From Actinokineospora auranticolor (GTDB lineage: Bacteria; Actinomycetota; Actinomycetes; Mycobacteriales; Pseudonocardiaceae): a stretch of 64,000 nucleotides of DNA. The position numbers and the translations under genes are program-made. Where the stretch lies: assembly GCF_002934265.1 (NCBI RefSeq), contig NZ_PTIX01000026.1, positions 1-64,000 of the forward strand, in the 5' to 3' direction. Under the pieces are notes generated by a model. The model was not told the origin of the DNA. It worked only from the letters and a program-made list of their open reading frames with translations, and ran no database searches. This document shows, piece by piece, positions 39,907-49,132 of the stretch (its first letter is position 1; each line of letters opens with the position of its first letter).

Positions 39907-40691
39907 GGATCGCTCTTGTCCAGGTAGCCAGCCCTGACGATGAAACGCCGCAGCGGCGCCGTGAGCGCGTGGGTCGGATGGTCGCCGACGCGCGCGGTGC
40001 GGACCTGGTTGTCTTACCGGAGCTGTGGGCGGTCGGGTACTTCTCCTTCGACTCTTACCCGGAAGCCGCCGAATCCCTCGACGGCCCCACCGTCACCCTC
40101 GCCCGTGAGTGGGCACGCGCGCTCGACGCGCACGTCCACCTCGGTAGCGTTATCGAGCGCGACGCGCGTGGCCGCCTGTTCAACACGGCTGTTCTCCTGG
40201 CCCCGGACGGCACCGTCGCGCAGACCTACCGCAAGATCCACGTTTTCGGCCACGCCTCCCGCGAGGCTGAGTTGCTTACCCCCGGCGACCGCGTGGCCGT
40301 CGCGGGCACGGTCGGCATGACCACCTGCTACGACCTGCGCTTCCCCGAACTCTGGCGGGCCATGGTCGACCACGGCGCGGAATCGGCCATCGTCCCCGCG
40401 GCCTGGCCCGCGGCGCGCCGGGAGCACTGGCGGCTGTTCACCTCGTGCCGCGCGGTCGAGGAGCAACTGCTCCTCATCGCCTGCAACGCCGTCGGCACCC
40501 AGGCGGGCGTCGAACTCGCGGGCACCAGCCGGGTCGTGGACCCGTGGGGCACCGTGCTGGTCGAGGCGGGCGTCGACGAGGGCGTCACCACCTGCGAGGT
40601 CGACCCGGCGGTGGTCGCCAAGACCCGCGCCGAGTTCGCCGTCCTCAAGGACCGCGTGCTGCCCATGCCGCTCGCGGGAGGTGCGCGGTGA
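39903..40691 (+). CDS. Carbon-nitrogen hydrolase (nitrilase superfamily amidase)
   Basis: A 262-aa amidase-type enzyme with the complete Glu-Lys-Cys triad: LVVLPELWAVGYF (Glu), AQTYRKIHVFG (Lys), VGMTTCYDLRFPELWRAM (Cys). It ends with GTSRVVDPWGTVLVEAG. It hydrolyses an amide or carbamoyl group. The start overlaps the GntR stop (ATGA). In this operon it may free the acid or ammonia from an amide intermediate after the oxygenase step (inference). Confidence 0.92.
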   Translation: MRIALVQVASPDDETPQRRRERVGRMVADARGADLVVLPELWAVGYFSFDSYPEAAESLDGPTVTLAREWARALDAHVHLGSVIERDARGRLFNTAVLLAPDGTVAQTYRKIHVFGHASREAELLTPGDRVAVAGTVGMTTCYDLRFPELWRAMVDHGAESAIVPAAWPAARREHWRLFTSCRAVEEQLLLIACNAVGTQAGVELAGTSRVVDPWGTVLVEAGVDEGVTTCEVDPAVVAKTRAEFAVLKDRVLPMPLAGGAR

Positions 40692-41359
40692 GCCCGCTCA
40701 AGCTGCGCGTCCTGGGGACCGACGAGGTGCTTTCCGTGACACCGACACGTCTTGTCGTTGCCGGGTACACCGCGCGCGACGAGGACGTAGTGGCCGCGCA
40801 CATCGCCGAGCTGGCCGCGATCGGTGTCCCACCGCCGACGTCCGTCCCCGCCTACTACGACCTGGATCCCGCACTGCTGACCACCGACGCCGTAGTGGCG
40901 GTATCGGGACCCGTGACCTCCGGCGAGGTCGAGCCAGTCATCCTCCGGCACGCCGGGCAGTACTACCTCGGCGTCGGGTCCGACCACACCGACCGCGAGC
41001 TGGAACGGGCCGACATCGCCACGAGCAAGGCCGCCTGCCCCAAACCGCTGGGCGACAGCGTCGTCCGCATCGGCACCGACCTGTCCGACCTGGACTGGGA
41101 CAACGCCACCGCCGACTCCAGCGTGGACGGCTGGCCCTACCAGCGCGGCGGCCTGTCCGCGCTGCGCCACCCCGCCGACATCCTCACCCGGATGACCGCC
41201 GCGCTCGGCCCGGTCGACGGCGACCTGGCCCTCTTCTGCGGCACCCTGCCGCTGCTCACCGGCGAGTTCACCCCCGGCGCGTACTGGCGGGTGCACCTGG
41301 AGCTCCCCGCCGGTCACGTGCTCACCCACGCCTACGAGACGAAACCGAGGAACCCGTGA
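40688..41359 (+). CDS. DUF2848 family protein
   Basis: A 223-aa protein with the DUF2848 pattern: RLVVAGYTARDEDVVAAHIAELAAIGVPPPTSVPAYYDL near the N-terminus and GQYYLGVGSDHTDRELERADIATSKAACPKPLGD in the middle. DUF2848 has a fumarylacetoacetase-like look and often sits with aromatic catabolic genes, suggesting C-C bond hydrolysis or decarboxylation; that is inference. GTGA-coupled on both sides, between the nitrilase and the HpaB-type oxygenase. Confidence 0.85.
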   Translation: MSPLKLRVLGTDEVLSVTPTRLVVAGYTARDEDVVAAHIAELAAIGVPPPTSVPAYYDLDPALLTTDAVVAVSGPVTSGEVEPVILRHAGQYYLGVGSDHTDRELERADIATSKAACPKPLGDSVVRIGTDLSDLDWDNATADSSVDGWPYQRGGLSALRHPADILTRMTAALGPVDGDLALFCGTLPLLTGEFTPGAYWRVHLELPAGHVLTHAYETKPRNP

Positions 41360-42807
41360 CAAGAACCGGACCCGAATACCTGGCGGCGCTCAAGGACGAC
41401 CGCCGGGTCTACCTGGACGGCGAGGTTGTCGCCGATGTCGGCAGTCATCCTGCCTTCGCGCCGGTGGCCACCACCATCGCCGAGCTGTACGACCTCGCCG
41501 CCGACCCGGCCGCCGGGTTCCTCCGCGAGGACCCCGCCACCGGCCGGACCGTGAACCGGATGTTCGTCGCGCCGCGCACCCGCGACGAACTCACCGCGTT
41601 CCGCGTGTCCGCCGAGAAGTGGGCCCGCCACACGCGCGGCTGGGTCGGCCGCAGTCCGGACCACGTCGGCGCCTTCGTCGCGGCGTTCGGGGCTCATCCG
41701 GAGGCCTTCGCGTCCGACGAACGCGACTACGCGGGCAACGTCACCGCCTTCTGCGACCGGGTTGCCCGGGAGAGCCTGTACGTCTCGTACGCGATCATTC
41801 CTCCCCAGGTCTCCCGCGCCACTACGGCGCACGGATGGGACGGTGACCTCATCCAGGTGGGGGTAGCCGAAGAACGCGCGGACGGCATTGTCGTGCGGGG
41901 CGCGCAAATGCTGGCCACCGGCGGTGCGGTCGCCGACGAGATCTTCGTGTCCTGCATCAAGCCCCTCGGCCCGGAGGACGCCGACTTCGCACTCGGTTTC
42001 GCGGTCCCGGTCGCGGCACCCGGCCTGAAGCTGTACTGCCGTCGCCCCTATGCACCGGCCGCGACAAGCTCTTACGACTATCCGCTCACTACGCGCTATG
42101 ACGAGACAGACGCGCTCTTGGTGTTCGAGGACGTCTTCATCCCGTGGGAACGTGTCTTCGTCTACCGGGATATCGCGGGACTGCGCAGGCAGTTCTTCGA
42201 CACCGGCGCGCACCAGCTCGGCAATTGGCAGGCGCAGATCCGGTTCTCGGTGAAGCTCCAGTTCCTGCTCGGCATCGCGCGCAAGGTCGCGGCGGTCAAC
42301 GGCGTGGACCGGCTGCCGGGCGTAGTGGAGAAGCTGGGGGAGTTGGCCGCGCTGGCGTCCGTTGTGGAGTCGGCGGTGCTCGCGGCGGAATACACCGCGG
42401 CGCCGGACGACCAGGGCTTGTGGCGCCCCGGCGCGCGGGCCCTCTACGGCGCCATGGGGTTGCAGGCGGAGCTGTACCCACGCGTGCTGGCCATCCTTCG
42501 TGACCTCGTCGGCGGTGGGGTTCTCCAGGTCCCTTCGAGCGTGGCGGACATGACCAGTCCCACTACGCGTCCCGACATCGATCGGTACGTGCAAAGCCCC
42601 AACACGCCCGCCGAGGAGCGGGTGAAGCTGTTCAAGCTCGCCTGGGACGCGGTCGGCAGCGAGTTCGCCGGCCGCCACCACCAGTACGAGATGTTCTACG
42701 CGGGAGCGCCCTTCGTGGTTAAGGGGTACGCGTTCCGCAACTACGGGTTCGACGAGCCGCTGGCCGAGGTCGAGCGGTTCCTGGCTGAATACGGGGTCCC
42801 CGCGTGA
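41356..42807 (+). CDS. 4-hydroxyphenylacetate 3-hydroxylase family (HpaB-type) FADH2-dependent monooxygenase
   Basis: A 483-aa large oxygenase subunit. It starts RTGPEYLAALKDDRRVYLDGE, typical of HpaB; RDYAGNVTAFCDRVARESLYVSYAIIPPQVSR and DGIVVRGAQMLATGGAVADEIFV follow, with FEDVFIPWERVFVYRD and FAGRHHQYEMFYAGAPFVVKGYAFRNYGFDE near the end. It hydroxylates a phenolic or N-heterocyclic substrate with FADH2 from the flavin reductase two genes downstream. The substrate here is unknown. GTGA overlap with DUF2848. Confidence 0.93.
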   Translation: MTRTGPEYLAALKDDRRVYLDGEVVADVGSHPAFAPVATTIAELYDLAADPAAGFLREDPATGRTVNRMFVAPRTRDELTAFRVSAEKWARHTRGWVGRSPDHVGAFVAAFGAHPEAFASDERDYAGNVTAFCDRVARESLYVSYAIIPPQVSRATTAHGWDGDLIQVGVAEERADGIVVRGAQMLATGGAVADEIFVSCIKPLGPEDADFALGFAVPVAAPGLKLYCRRPYAPAATSSYDYPLTTRYDETDALLVFEDVFIPWERVFVYRDIAGLRRQFFDTGAHQLGNWQAQIRFSVKLQFLLGIARKVAAVNGVDRLPGVVEKLGELAALASVVESAVLAAEYTAAPDDQGLWRPGARALYGAMGLQAELYPRVLAILRDLVGGGVLQVPSSVADMTSPTTRPDIDRYVQSPNTPAEERVKLFKLAWDAVGSEFAGRHHQYEMFYAGAPFVVKGYAFRNYGFDEPLAEVERFLAEYGVPA

Positions 42808-43157
42808 AACCGGAATACGAGTTCTTCCCAGTCGCCGACGTCGAGTTCACCACCGTCATCCCCGGCGGCGACCCGCTGATCACCCACAAGGTGCTGGCCG
42901 CCGACCCGGAGAGCGGCGTCGGCACCCGGCTGCTGCGCTACGCGCCCGGCGCGGACTCCAGCCCGATGGGCGTGCAGCGGCACGACTTCTGGGAGGAGGT
43001 GTACATCCTGGAGGGTTCCTTCACCGACCTCACGCTGAACGAGACGTTCACCGCGGGCATGTACGCCTGCCGCCCGCCGGGCATGGCGCACGGGCCGTGG
43101 CGCAGCGACGAGGGCGTGCTGACCTTCGAGGTGCGGTACCGGCTGGACGAGCCGTGA
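42804..43157 (+). CDS. Cupin domain protein
   Basis: A 117-aa single cupin. The metal-site pattern is partly visible (PMGVQRHDFWEEVYILEGSFTDL and later AGMYACRPPGMAHGPW). It may act as a small dioxygenase, isomerase or decarboxylase on the product of the HpaB-type enzyme. GTGA overlaps on both sides. Confidence 0.82.
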   Translation: MKPEYEFFPVADVEFTTVIPGGDPLITHKVLAADPESGVGTRLLRYAPGADSSPMGVQRHDFWEEVYILEGSFTDLTLNETFTAGMYACRPPGMAHGPWRSDEGVLTFEVRYRLDEP

Positions 43158-43675
43158 TCGGCACGCGCGGTTCCGTCGACCCGGTGGCGATGCGGCGCAC
43201 CATGGGCCGTTTCGCCACCGGGGTCGCGGTGGTCACCACGCGCGACCTGGACGGTGTGCCGCACGGGATGACGGTGAACTCGTTGACGTCAGTGTCGTTG
43301 GAACCGCCGTTGTTGTTGGTGTGCCTGACGACCGGTGCGCGCAGCACGGATGCCATCACGTCGTCGGGGCGGTTCGTGGTCAACATCCTGTCCGCGCGGC
43401 AGGAGCACATCGCGCTCCGGTTCGCGCGTCGCGGCGAGGACCACTTCGCCGGGTTGGCGGTCACGCAGGGGCGGCACCGGGTGCCCGCGGTGCCGGACGC
43501 CTTCGCGCACCTGGAGTGCGATGTGGAGCGCGCTTTCGAGGCGGGCGACCACGTCGTGGTGATCGGGCGCGTGCGCGAGACCTGCGAACGCGAGGGCGAA
43601 CCCCTGGCGTTCCTCCGCGGCCGCTTCGGCGACGTGGTCGACCGCGGCCACGAACCGGTGTCCTGGTTCTTCTGA
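43154..43675 (+). CDS. Flavin reductase family protein (HpaC-like)
   Basis: A 173-aa NAD(P)H:flavin oxidoreductase: RRTMGRFATGVAVVTTRDLDGVPHGMTVNSLTSVSLEPPLLLVCL is the classic FMN-binding split barrel start, and FVVNILSARQEHIALRFA follows. It should supply reduced flavin to the HpaB-type oxygenase. Last gene of the GntR operon; a hairpin lies 133 bp downstream. Confidence 0.93.
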   Translation: MIGTRGSVDPVAMRRTMGRFATGVAVVTTRDLDGVPHGMTVNSLTSVSLEPPLLLVCLTTGARSTDAITSSGRFVVNILSARQEHIALRFARRGEDHFAGLAVTQGRHRVPAVPDAFAHLECDVERAFEAGDHVVVIGRVRETCEREGEPLAFLRGRFGDVVDRGHEPVSWFF

Positions 43676-43807
43676 GTTCTCTGATCAACTATCCGGATAC
43701 CGCTTTCCGGCTCACCCAGGTGCGCGGGTAGCTCGCCGCGCGCGCCAGGTCGCGCGTTGCCCGAGGTCGAGCGCCGCCCCGCGCGTGCGGCGGCCCAGGT
43801 GATGTTC

Positions 43808-43848
43808 CGATCGGGCGCGGCCGGTCCCGTCGACGGCCCGCCCGATCG
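43808..43848 (+). terminator. Hairpin downstream of the GntR operon
   Basis: CGATCGGGCG (43808-43817) pairs with CGCCCGATCG (43839-43848), with an inner GGCCG/CGGCC stem. It sits between the operon end and the CocE-type gene. A 10-bp palindrome TATCCGGATA also lies at 43690-43699. Confidence 0.55.
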
Positions 43849-43969
43849 CCACCCCGCGCATCGCGGTTTCCCCTAATTCGTCGCACTTTCGGGTGATCCG
43901 TGTCCGCGTTCGTCGCGGCCCCCGCTCTCTCCATGCGACAGCCCTTCTCCAGCATTCGAGGTCCCAGCC

Positions 43970-45460
43970 ATGTCCGTTTTCCCCGAACCCCCGTCCTTGC
44001 CCGTACCCGAACCGCTCGACATCCCGGTGAGCGACGGCGCCCTGCTCTCCGCCCTGCGCTACCCGGCGGGCGGCGCGCCCGGGCCGGTCGTCGTCGTGAT
44101 CACGCCCTACCGCAAGGAATCCCCGCAGCAGGCCCCGCTCGTCGACCTGGTGCTGCGGGCCGGGTTCGACGCGGTCGTCGTGGACGCGCGCGGCTTCGGC
44201 GGGTCCACCGGGCCGTACGCCGGTGTGCTGTCCCCGCGCGAGATCGCCGACGGCGCCGAACTCCTGGAGTGGATCGCCGCGCAGCCGTTCTGCGACGGCC
44301 GGACCGCGCTCGCGGGCGGCTCGTACTCCGGCATCAACCAACTGCTCATCGCGGCCCGCAAGCCCCGTGGGCTCAGGTGCGTCGCGCCGTGGATCGCCCC
44401 GATCGACACGTACCGGGACATGTGGAAGCGCGGGGGCATCCCCTCGCACACCGCGTGGGGCGCGCGGGCGCTGCTGTCCGCGCAGCGGCGCGCGACCCGG
44501 CGCGACGGTCTGCGGTACTTCTACCTCGGTCTGCTGGAAGAGGACTTCGACGTCACGCCCTTCGAGCGGGTCGACTTCGCGGCCGTCGACGTGCCGGTGC
44601 TGTTCCTCGCGGGCTGGACCGACTACTTCCTGCGCGGTGGCGTGCGCGGGTTCGAGCAGTGCGCGGCGCCGAAGCGGCTCGTGGTCGGCAACTGGACCCA
44701 CGAACCGTTCACCACCCCGGAACTGGGCGCCGAGCTGACGGCGTGGCTGCGGCACTGGTTGGCCGGTGCCGGCGATGACCCGACTCGGCCCGAGGCGAAC
44801 GTCGCGCTGTCCCGGCTGGGCAGCGACGAGTGGGAGACGCTGCCCGGCTTGCCCGAACCGCAGTGGCGGCGGTGGCGGCCCGTAGCGGAGCCGGTGACCG
44901 TCCCGGTGCTGCCGAACCTGGCCACCGCGCCACTCGCGGCGCCGACGGACGTCAACCTGATGGTCGACCTGGTCACCGAGTCCGGCATGCGGTTGTGGGG
45001 CGAGACGACGTGGTTCGACCTGCCCGTCGGGGAACCGCTGCGGCTGCTCGGGCAGATCGGTCTCACGGCGGCGGTCACCATCGACGACTGCGACGACGTC
45101 GACCTGCACGCGCGGGTCTCGGTGGTCGCCGTCGACGGAGCGGTCCGGCAGATCACCGAGGGCAGGTTGCGCGCGTCGCACCGCGAACTGGACCCCGACC
45201 GGTCGGTCCGCACGCCGGATGGCGACGTCGCGGTCCCGTGGCACCCGCACACCGGCGCTTCGCCGCTGCCGCAGGGCGAGCCCGTCGACCTGCACGTGGA
45301 GATCTACCCCGTCCACCTGCACCTGGCGCCGGGGGAGCGGCTGCGGCTGGGGCTCACGGTGGTGCGCGCGGACGAGGCCGCGACCCCGGCCCGGCTCACC
45401 GTGCTGCCGGAGACGGTCGTGGTGCTGCCGGTCGTGCCCGACTGCGCGGGAGGGCGGTGA
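43970..45460 (+). CDS. CocE/NonD family hydrolase (X-Pro dipeptidyl-peptidase S15 fold)
   Basis: A 496-aa serine hydrolase. VVVVITPYRKES, VVVDARGFGGSTGPYAGVLSPREIADGAELLEWIAAQPFCDGRTALAGGSYSGINQLLIAA carries the nucleophile GGSYSG. FLAGWTDYFLRGG and VGNWTHEP supply the Asp and His. A C-terminal jelly-roll domain ends the protein. It is coupled to the peptide ABC importer genes, so it probably hydrolyses an imported ester or acyl-peptide. No signal peptide, hence cytoplasmic. Confidence 0.88.
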   Translation: MSVFPEPPSLPVPEPLDIPVSDGALLSALRYPAGGAPGPVVVVITPYRKESPQQAPLVDLVLRAGFDAVVVDARGFGGSTGPYAGVLSPREIADGAELLEWIAAQPFCDGRTALAGGSYSGINQLLIAARKPRGLRCVAPWIAPIDTYRDMWKRGGIPSHTAWGARALLSAQRRATRRDGLRYFYLGLLEEDFDVTPFERVDFAAVDVPVLFLAGWTDYFLRGGVRGFEQCAAPKRLVVGNWTHEPFTTPELGAELTAWLRHWLAGAGDDPTRPEANVALSRLGSDEWETLPGLPEPQWRRWRPVAEPVTVPVLPNLATAPLAAPTDVNLMVDLVTESGMRLWGETTWFDLPVGEPLRLLGQIGLTAAVTIDDCDDVDLHARVSVVAVDGAVRQITEGRLRASHRELDPDRSVRTPDGDVAVPWHPHTGASPLPQGEPVDLHVEIYPVHLHLAPGERLRLGLTVVRADEAATPARLTVLPETVVVLPVVPDCAGGR

Positions 45461-46401
45461 TGGCCCGGCTGGTCGGCGGTCGGGTGCTGTGGTCGCTCCC
45501 GCTCCTGCTCGCGCTGTCCGCGTTGACGTTCGTGCTCGCCTGGCTCACCCCGGGCGACGCGGCCCGCACCATCCTGGGCACCAACACCGACCCGGTGGCC
45601 TACGCCGAGGTCCGCGCCCGGCTCGGCCTCGACCGACCGCTGGTGGAGCAGTACTGGCACTGGCTCACCGGCGTCGTCCGCGGCGACCTGGGCGGCTCGG
45701 TGTTCACCGGTGAGCCGGTCTCGGCGATCGTCGGCGACCGGCTGCCGGTCACGTTGTCCCTGCTCGGCCTGTCCGCCCTGGTGATCGCGGCCGTCGGCAC
45801 CGGCATCGGCCTGGTCGGCGCCCTGCGCGGCGGCCTCGCGGGCAGGCTGCTCGACGGGGTGGCCGTGGTCGGCATGAGCGTGCCCGCGCCGTGGCTGGGG
45901 CTCGTGCTGATCGTGGTGTTCGCCGTCGACCTGGCCCTGTTCCCGGTCACCGGCTACGTCGCCTTCGCCGACGCCCCTGCCGACTGGGCGCTGTCACTGG
46001 TGCTGCCAGTGGTGTGCCTGTCGGTCGGCGGGATAGCGGTGGTGGCCAAACAGGTGCGCGGGGCGCTGGCGGACGTGCTCGGCCGCGGCTACATCCGCGC
46101 GCTGCGCGCCAACGGCATGCCAACCCGCTCGGTCGTGTTCCGCCACGCGACCCGCAACGCCGCCCTCCCGGTGGTCAACGTCTTCGGCGTGGTGCTGATC
46201 GGGTTGCTGGGCGGGTCGATCGTGGTGGAGCAGTTGTTCGCCTTACCGGGACTCGGTCAGCTCACCGTGACCGCCACCGCCCAACACGACCTGCCGGTCC
46301 TGGAAGGCGTCGTCCTGTGCTTCACGATCCTGGTCGTAGTGGTCAACCTCGTGACGGACGTGATCTCCGGCAAACTCACCCCCCGCGCGGTGACCCCGTG
46401 A
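45460..46401 (+). CDS. Oligopeptide ABC transporter permease (DppB/OppB type)
   Basis: A 313-aa membrane permease. N-terminal helix, then LGLDRPLVEQYWHWLTGVVRGDLGGSVFTGEPVSAIVGDRLPVTLSLLGLSALV, typical of OppB. The EAA loop is RALRANGMPTRSVVFRHATRNAALPVVNVFG and SIVVEQLFALPGLGQLTV follows. ATG 45460 is preferred; GTG 45457 immediately before it is also possible. Operon: CocE, OppB, fused OppC-OppD, OppF, binding protein. Confidence 0.93.
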   Translation: MARLVGGRVLWSLPLLLALSALTFVLAWLTPGDAARTILGTNTDPVAYAEVRARLGLDRPLVEQYWHWLTGVVRGDLGGSVFTGEPVSAIVGDRLPVTLSLLGLSALVIAAVGTGIGLVGALRGGLAGRLLDGVAVVGMSVPAPWLGLVLIVVFAVDLALFPVTGYVAFADAPADWALSLVLPVVCLSVGGIAVVAKQVRGALADVLGRGYIRALRANGMPTRSVVFRHATRNAALPVVNVFGVVLIGLLGGSIVVEQLFALPGLGQLTVTATAQHDLPVLEGVVLCFTILVVVVNLVTDVISGKLTPRAVTP

Positions 46402-48302
46402 GCGCGGGGAGCGCCGTGACGGGCGTTGGCAGCACGGGCCGCGCGGGTGGCGGTGTGGTGCGCGCGGTGGCGCGGCGGCCGTTGGGTGTCGTGTGCGTGG
46501 CGTGGTTGGGTCTTCTGGTCCTGGCGTGCCTGCTGGCGGGGTGGCTAGGCTCTTCGCCGCAGGAGCAGGATCTCGAAGCGGTCTACAGTGGACCGTCCGC
46601 GGCCCATTGGTTGGGCACCGACCAGTTGGGCCGCGATCTCCTCAGCCGCGTCCTGCACGGCGGGCGGGTCAGCCTGCTCGTCGTGGGTGTGGCGTTGGCG
46701 GTCCACGTCGTGCTCGGTGTGGTCCTGGGTCTCGTCGCGGGTTACCGGCGGGGCTTGGTCGACCGGATCGTGTCCCGGCTGGCCGACCTGCTGCTGTCCG
46801 CGCCCGCCGTGGTCATCCTGCTGGTGGTGCTCGCCGTGTTCCCGCACAACGAGGCCGCCGCGATGACCACCCTCGGCGTGCTGTCCTCGGCCGGGCTGGC
46901 GCGGGTGGTGCGCGCGTCCGCGATCCGGGTGCGGGAGGAACCGTACGTGGCGGCCGCGACGGTGGCGGGTCTGGGGACGGTTCGGATCCTGGTGCGGCAC
47001 GTCCTGCCCGCGGTGGCCGGTCCGGTGATCTCGCTGGTGTCGCTGGTGGCGGGCTCGGCGCTGCTGGTGGAGGCGTCCCTGGGCTTCCTCGGCCTGGGGA
47101 CGCAGCCACCGGAGCCGAGCTGGGGCGGGCTGATCGCGGACGCCTCCCAGGCCATCTACCGGCAGCCGTGGATGCTCGTCCCGACCGGCGGTGTCGTCGC
47201 GGTGACGGCCGTGGCGTGCGCGCTGCTCGGCGACGTGGTCCGCGACGCGACCGACGACCGCGCGACCGGTGAACCGCTGTCCTGGCGGCGCATGCGGACC
47301 CGCGTGGTCGCCAGGGAGAGCCGGGAGCCCGCCGCGCTGTGCCTGCTGTCCGTGCGCGACCTGACGGTCCGGTTGGCGGACGGCACACCGGTCGTCGACG
47401 GTGTCGACTTCGACGTCGCGGCCGGGCAGGCGCTGGGACTGGTGGGTGAGTCCGGGTGCGGCAAGACCATGGCGGTCTCGGGAGTCCTGCGGCTCCTCCC
47501 ACCGGGCGCGACCGTCGACGCGGCGACGATCACCTTCGACGGTCGGGAGACGCTGGGGCTGACCGAACGCGAGATGGTCGGGGTCCGCGGTCGCGGCATC
47601 GGCTACATCGGACAGGACCCGGTCGCCTCGCTCGACCCGCTGTTCACCGTCGGCGACCAGCTCGTCGAGGCCGTCCGCCACCACACCGGCGCGACTCGAC
47701 GGCAGGCGCGGGCCAAGGCGCTGGAGCTGCTGGCGGCCGTGCGGCTGCCGGACCCGGCGGCGGTCGCGGCCAGGTACCCGCACGAGCTGTCCGGCGGCAT
47801 GGCGCAGCGGGTGTCCATCGCGCGGGCGCTGGCGGGCGAACCCCGCCTGCTGATCGCCGACGAACCCACGACCGCGTTGGACGTCACCGTGCAGGCCGAG
47901 ATCCTCGACCTGCTGCGGGACCTGCGCTCCCGCACCGGCATGGCGCTCGTCCTCGTCACCCACGACTGGGGCGTCGTCGCCGACACCTGCGACACGGCCG
48001 TGGTCATGTACGCGGGCCAGGTCGTCGAGAACACCGGCGTCGCCGAGGTCTTCGCGGCCCCGCGCCACCCGTACACCGAGGCTCTGCTGGCCGCCAACCC
48101 CGCGGCCGCCGAACCCGGGTCCCGGCTCCCGGTCCTCCCCGGTGCGGTCCCGGCCCCCGGCCACTGGCCCACCGGGTGCCGCTTCGCCCTCCGCTGCCCC
48201 CACGTCACAACGGAATGCGTGGCGGCGCCGATCCAGTCCACATCAGACACAGCGGGCGCGGTGTCGCGCTGCCTGCACCCCCGCGCAGGAGCCCGCACAT
48301 GA
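46398..48302 (+). CDS. Fused ABC permease-ATPase (DppC-DppD type)
   Basis: A 634-aa fusion. Residues 1 to about 290 are an OppC-type permease (HWLGTDQLGRDLLSRVLHGGRVSL, EAA loop AATVAGLGTVRILVRHVLPAVAGPVIS, SLGFLGLGTQPPEPSWGGLI). After a linker, residues about 315-634 are an OppD ATPase: Walker A GLVGESGCGKTM, YIGQDPVASLDPLF (Q-loop), signature ELSGGMAQRVSIARALAG, Walker B LLIADEPTTALD, and the C-terminal Cys-bearing zone CRFALRCPHVTTEC. GTGA and ATGA junctions tie it to its neighbours. Confidence 0.93.
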   Translation: MSAGSAVTGVGSTGRAGGGVVRAVARRPLGVVCVAWLGLLVLACLLAGWLGSSPQEQDLEAVYSGPSAAHWLGTDQLGRDLLSRVLHGGRVSLLVVGVALAVHVVLGVVLGLVAGYRRGLVDRIVSRLADLLLSAPAVVILLVVLAVFPHNEAAAMTTLGVLSSAGLARVVRASAIRVREEPYVAAATVAGLGTVRILVRHVLPAVAGPVISLVSLVAGSALLVEASLGFLGLGTQPPEPSWGGLIADASQAIYRQPWMLVPTGGVVAVTAVACALLGDVVRDATDDRATGEPLSWRRMRTRVVARESREPAALCLLSVRDLTVRLADGTPVVDGVDFDVAAGQALGLVGESGCGKTMAVSGVLRLLPPGATVDAATITFDGRETLGLTEREMVGVRGRGIGYIGQDPVASLDPLFTVGDQLVEAVRHHTGATRRQARAKALELLAAVRLPDPAAVAARYPHELSGGMAQRVSIARALAGEPRLLIADEPTTALDVTVQAEILDLLRDLRSRTGMALVLVTHDWGVVADTCDTAVVMYAGQVVENTGVAEVFAAPRHPYTEALLAANPAAAEPGSRLPVLPGAVPAPGHWPTGCRFALRCPHVTTECVAAPIQSTSDTAGAVSRCLHPRAGART

Positions 48303-49132
48303 ACCTGCTGGAGATAGCGGGACTCGGTGTGCGCTACCGAGACCACCAAGCGCTCACCGGGGTCTCGCTCGCCGTGCCGCCCAACACGACCGTCGGTTTG
48401 GTGGGGGAGTCCGGCTCCGGCAAGACCACGCTGGGCCGCGCGGTGCTCGGGCTCGTGCCCGTCGCCGAAGGCGTGATCAGGTTGGCGGGCCGCGACATCA
48501 CGCACCTGCGCGGCCGGGCCCGGCGCGGGCTCAGCGGTCAGGTGCAGGTCGTGTTCCAGAACCCGTACCTGTCCTTCAACCCCAGCCGCACCATCGGCCA
48601 GGCCGTCGCCGAACCGCTGACCCTGGCCGGGTTGCGGCCCGCGCAACTGCGCGGGCGGGTCGACGCCATGCTCGACCGGGTCGGCCTCGACCGGTCGGCG
48701 GCCGACCGCTACCCGTCGCGGTTCTCCGGCGGGCAGTTGCAGCGCATCGCCATCGCGCGGGCGCTCATGCCCGGGCCCCGGCTGCTCATCTGCGACGAGG
48801 CGGTCAGCGCGCTGGACCTGTCGGTGCAGGCGCACGTGCTCAACCTGCTCGCCGACCTCCAGGCCGAGCAGGGCCTGTCGTACCTGTTCATCACCCACGA
48901 CCTCGCGGTGGTCCGGCACATCGCCGACCGGGTGGTGGTGCTGCGCCGGGGCGAGGTCGTCGAGGCGGGACCGGTCGAGCAGGTCTGCTCGACCGACCCG
49001 GACGTACCGCGCCACCCCTACACGCGCGCCCTGCTGGCCGCCGCCCCCGTCCCCGACCCCGCTGAGCAGGCCCGCCGCCGCGCGCTGCGGGCCGCCCCAG
49101 CCCAGGAAGGACCCGTCCCGTGCGAATCATGA
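48299..49132 (+). CDS. Oligopeptide ABC transporter ATP-binding protein (DppF/OppF type)
   Basis: A 277-aa ATPase with Walker A GLVGESGSGKTTLGRAVLGL, Q-loop QVVFQNPYLSFNP, signature RFSGGQLQRIAIARALMPG, Walker B LLICDEAVSALD and H-loop LFITHDLAVV. It pairs with the ATPase half of the preceding fusion. ATG 48299 overlaps that gene's stop; its own end overlaps the binding protein by 13 bp. Confidence 0.93.
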   Translation: MNLLEIAGLGVRYRDHQALTGVSLAVPPNTTVGLVGESGSGKTTLGRAVLGLVPVAEGVIRLAGRDITHLRGRARRGLSGQVQVVFQNPYLSFNPSRTIGQAVAEPLTLAGLRPAQLRGRVDAMLDRVGLDRSAADRYPSRFSGGQLQRIAIARALMPGPRLLICDEAVSALDLSVQAHVLNLLADLQAEQGLSYLFITHDLAVVRHIADRVVVLRRGEVVEAGPVEQVCSTDPDVPRHPYTRALLAAAPVPDPAEQARRRALRAAPAQEGPVPCES

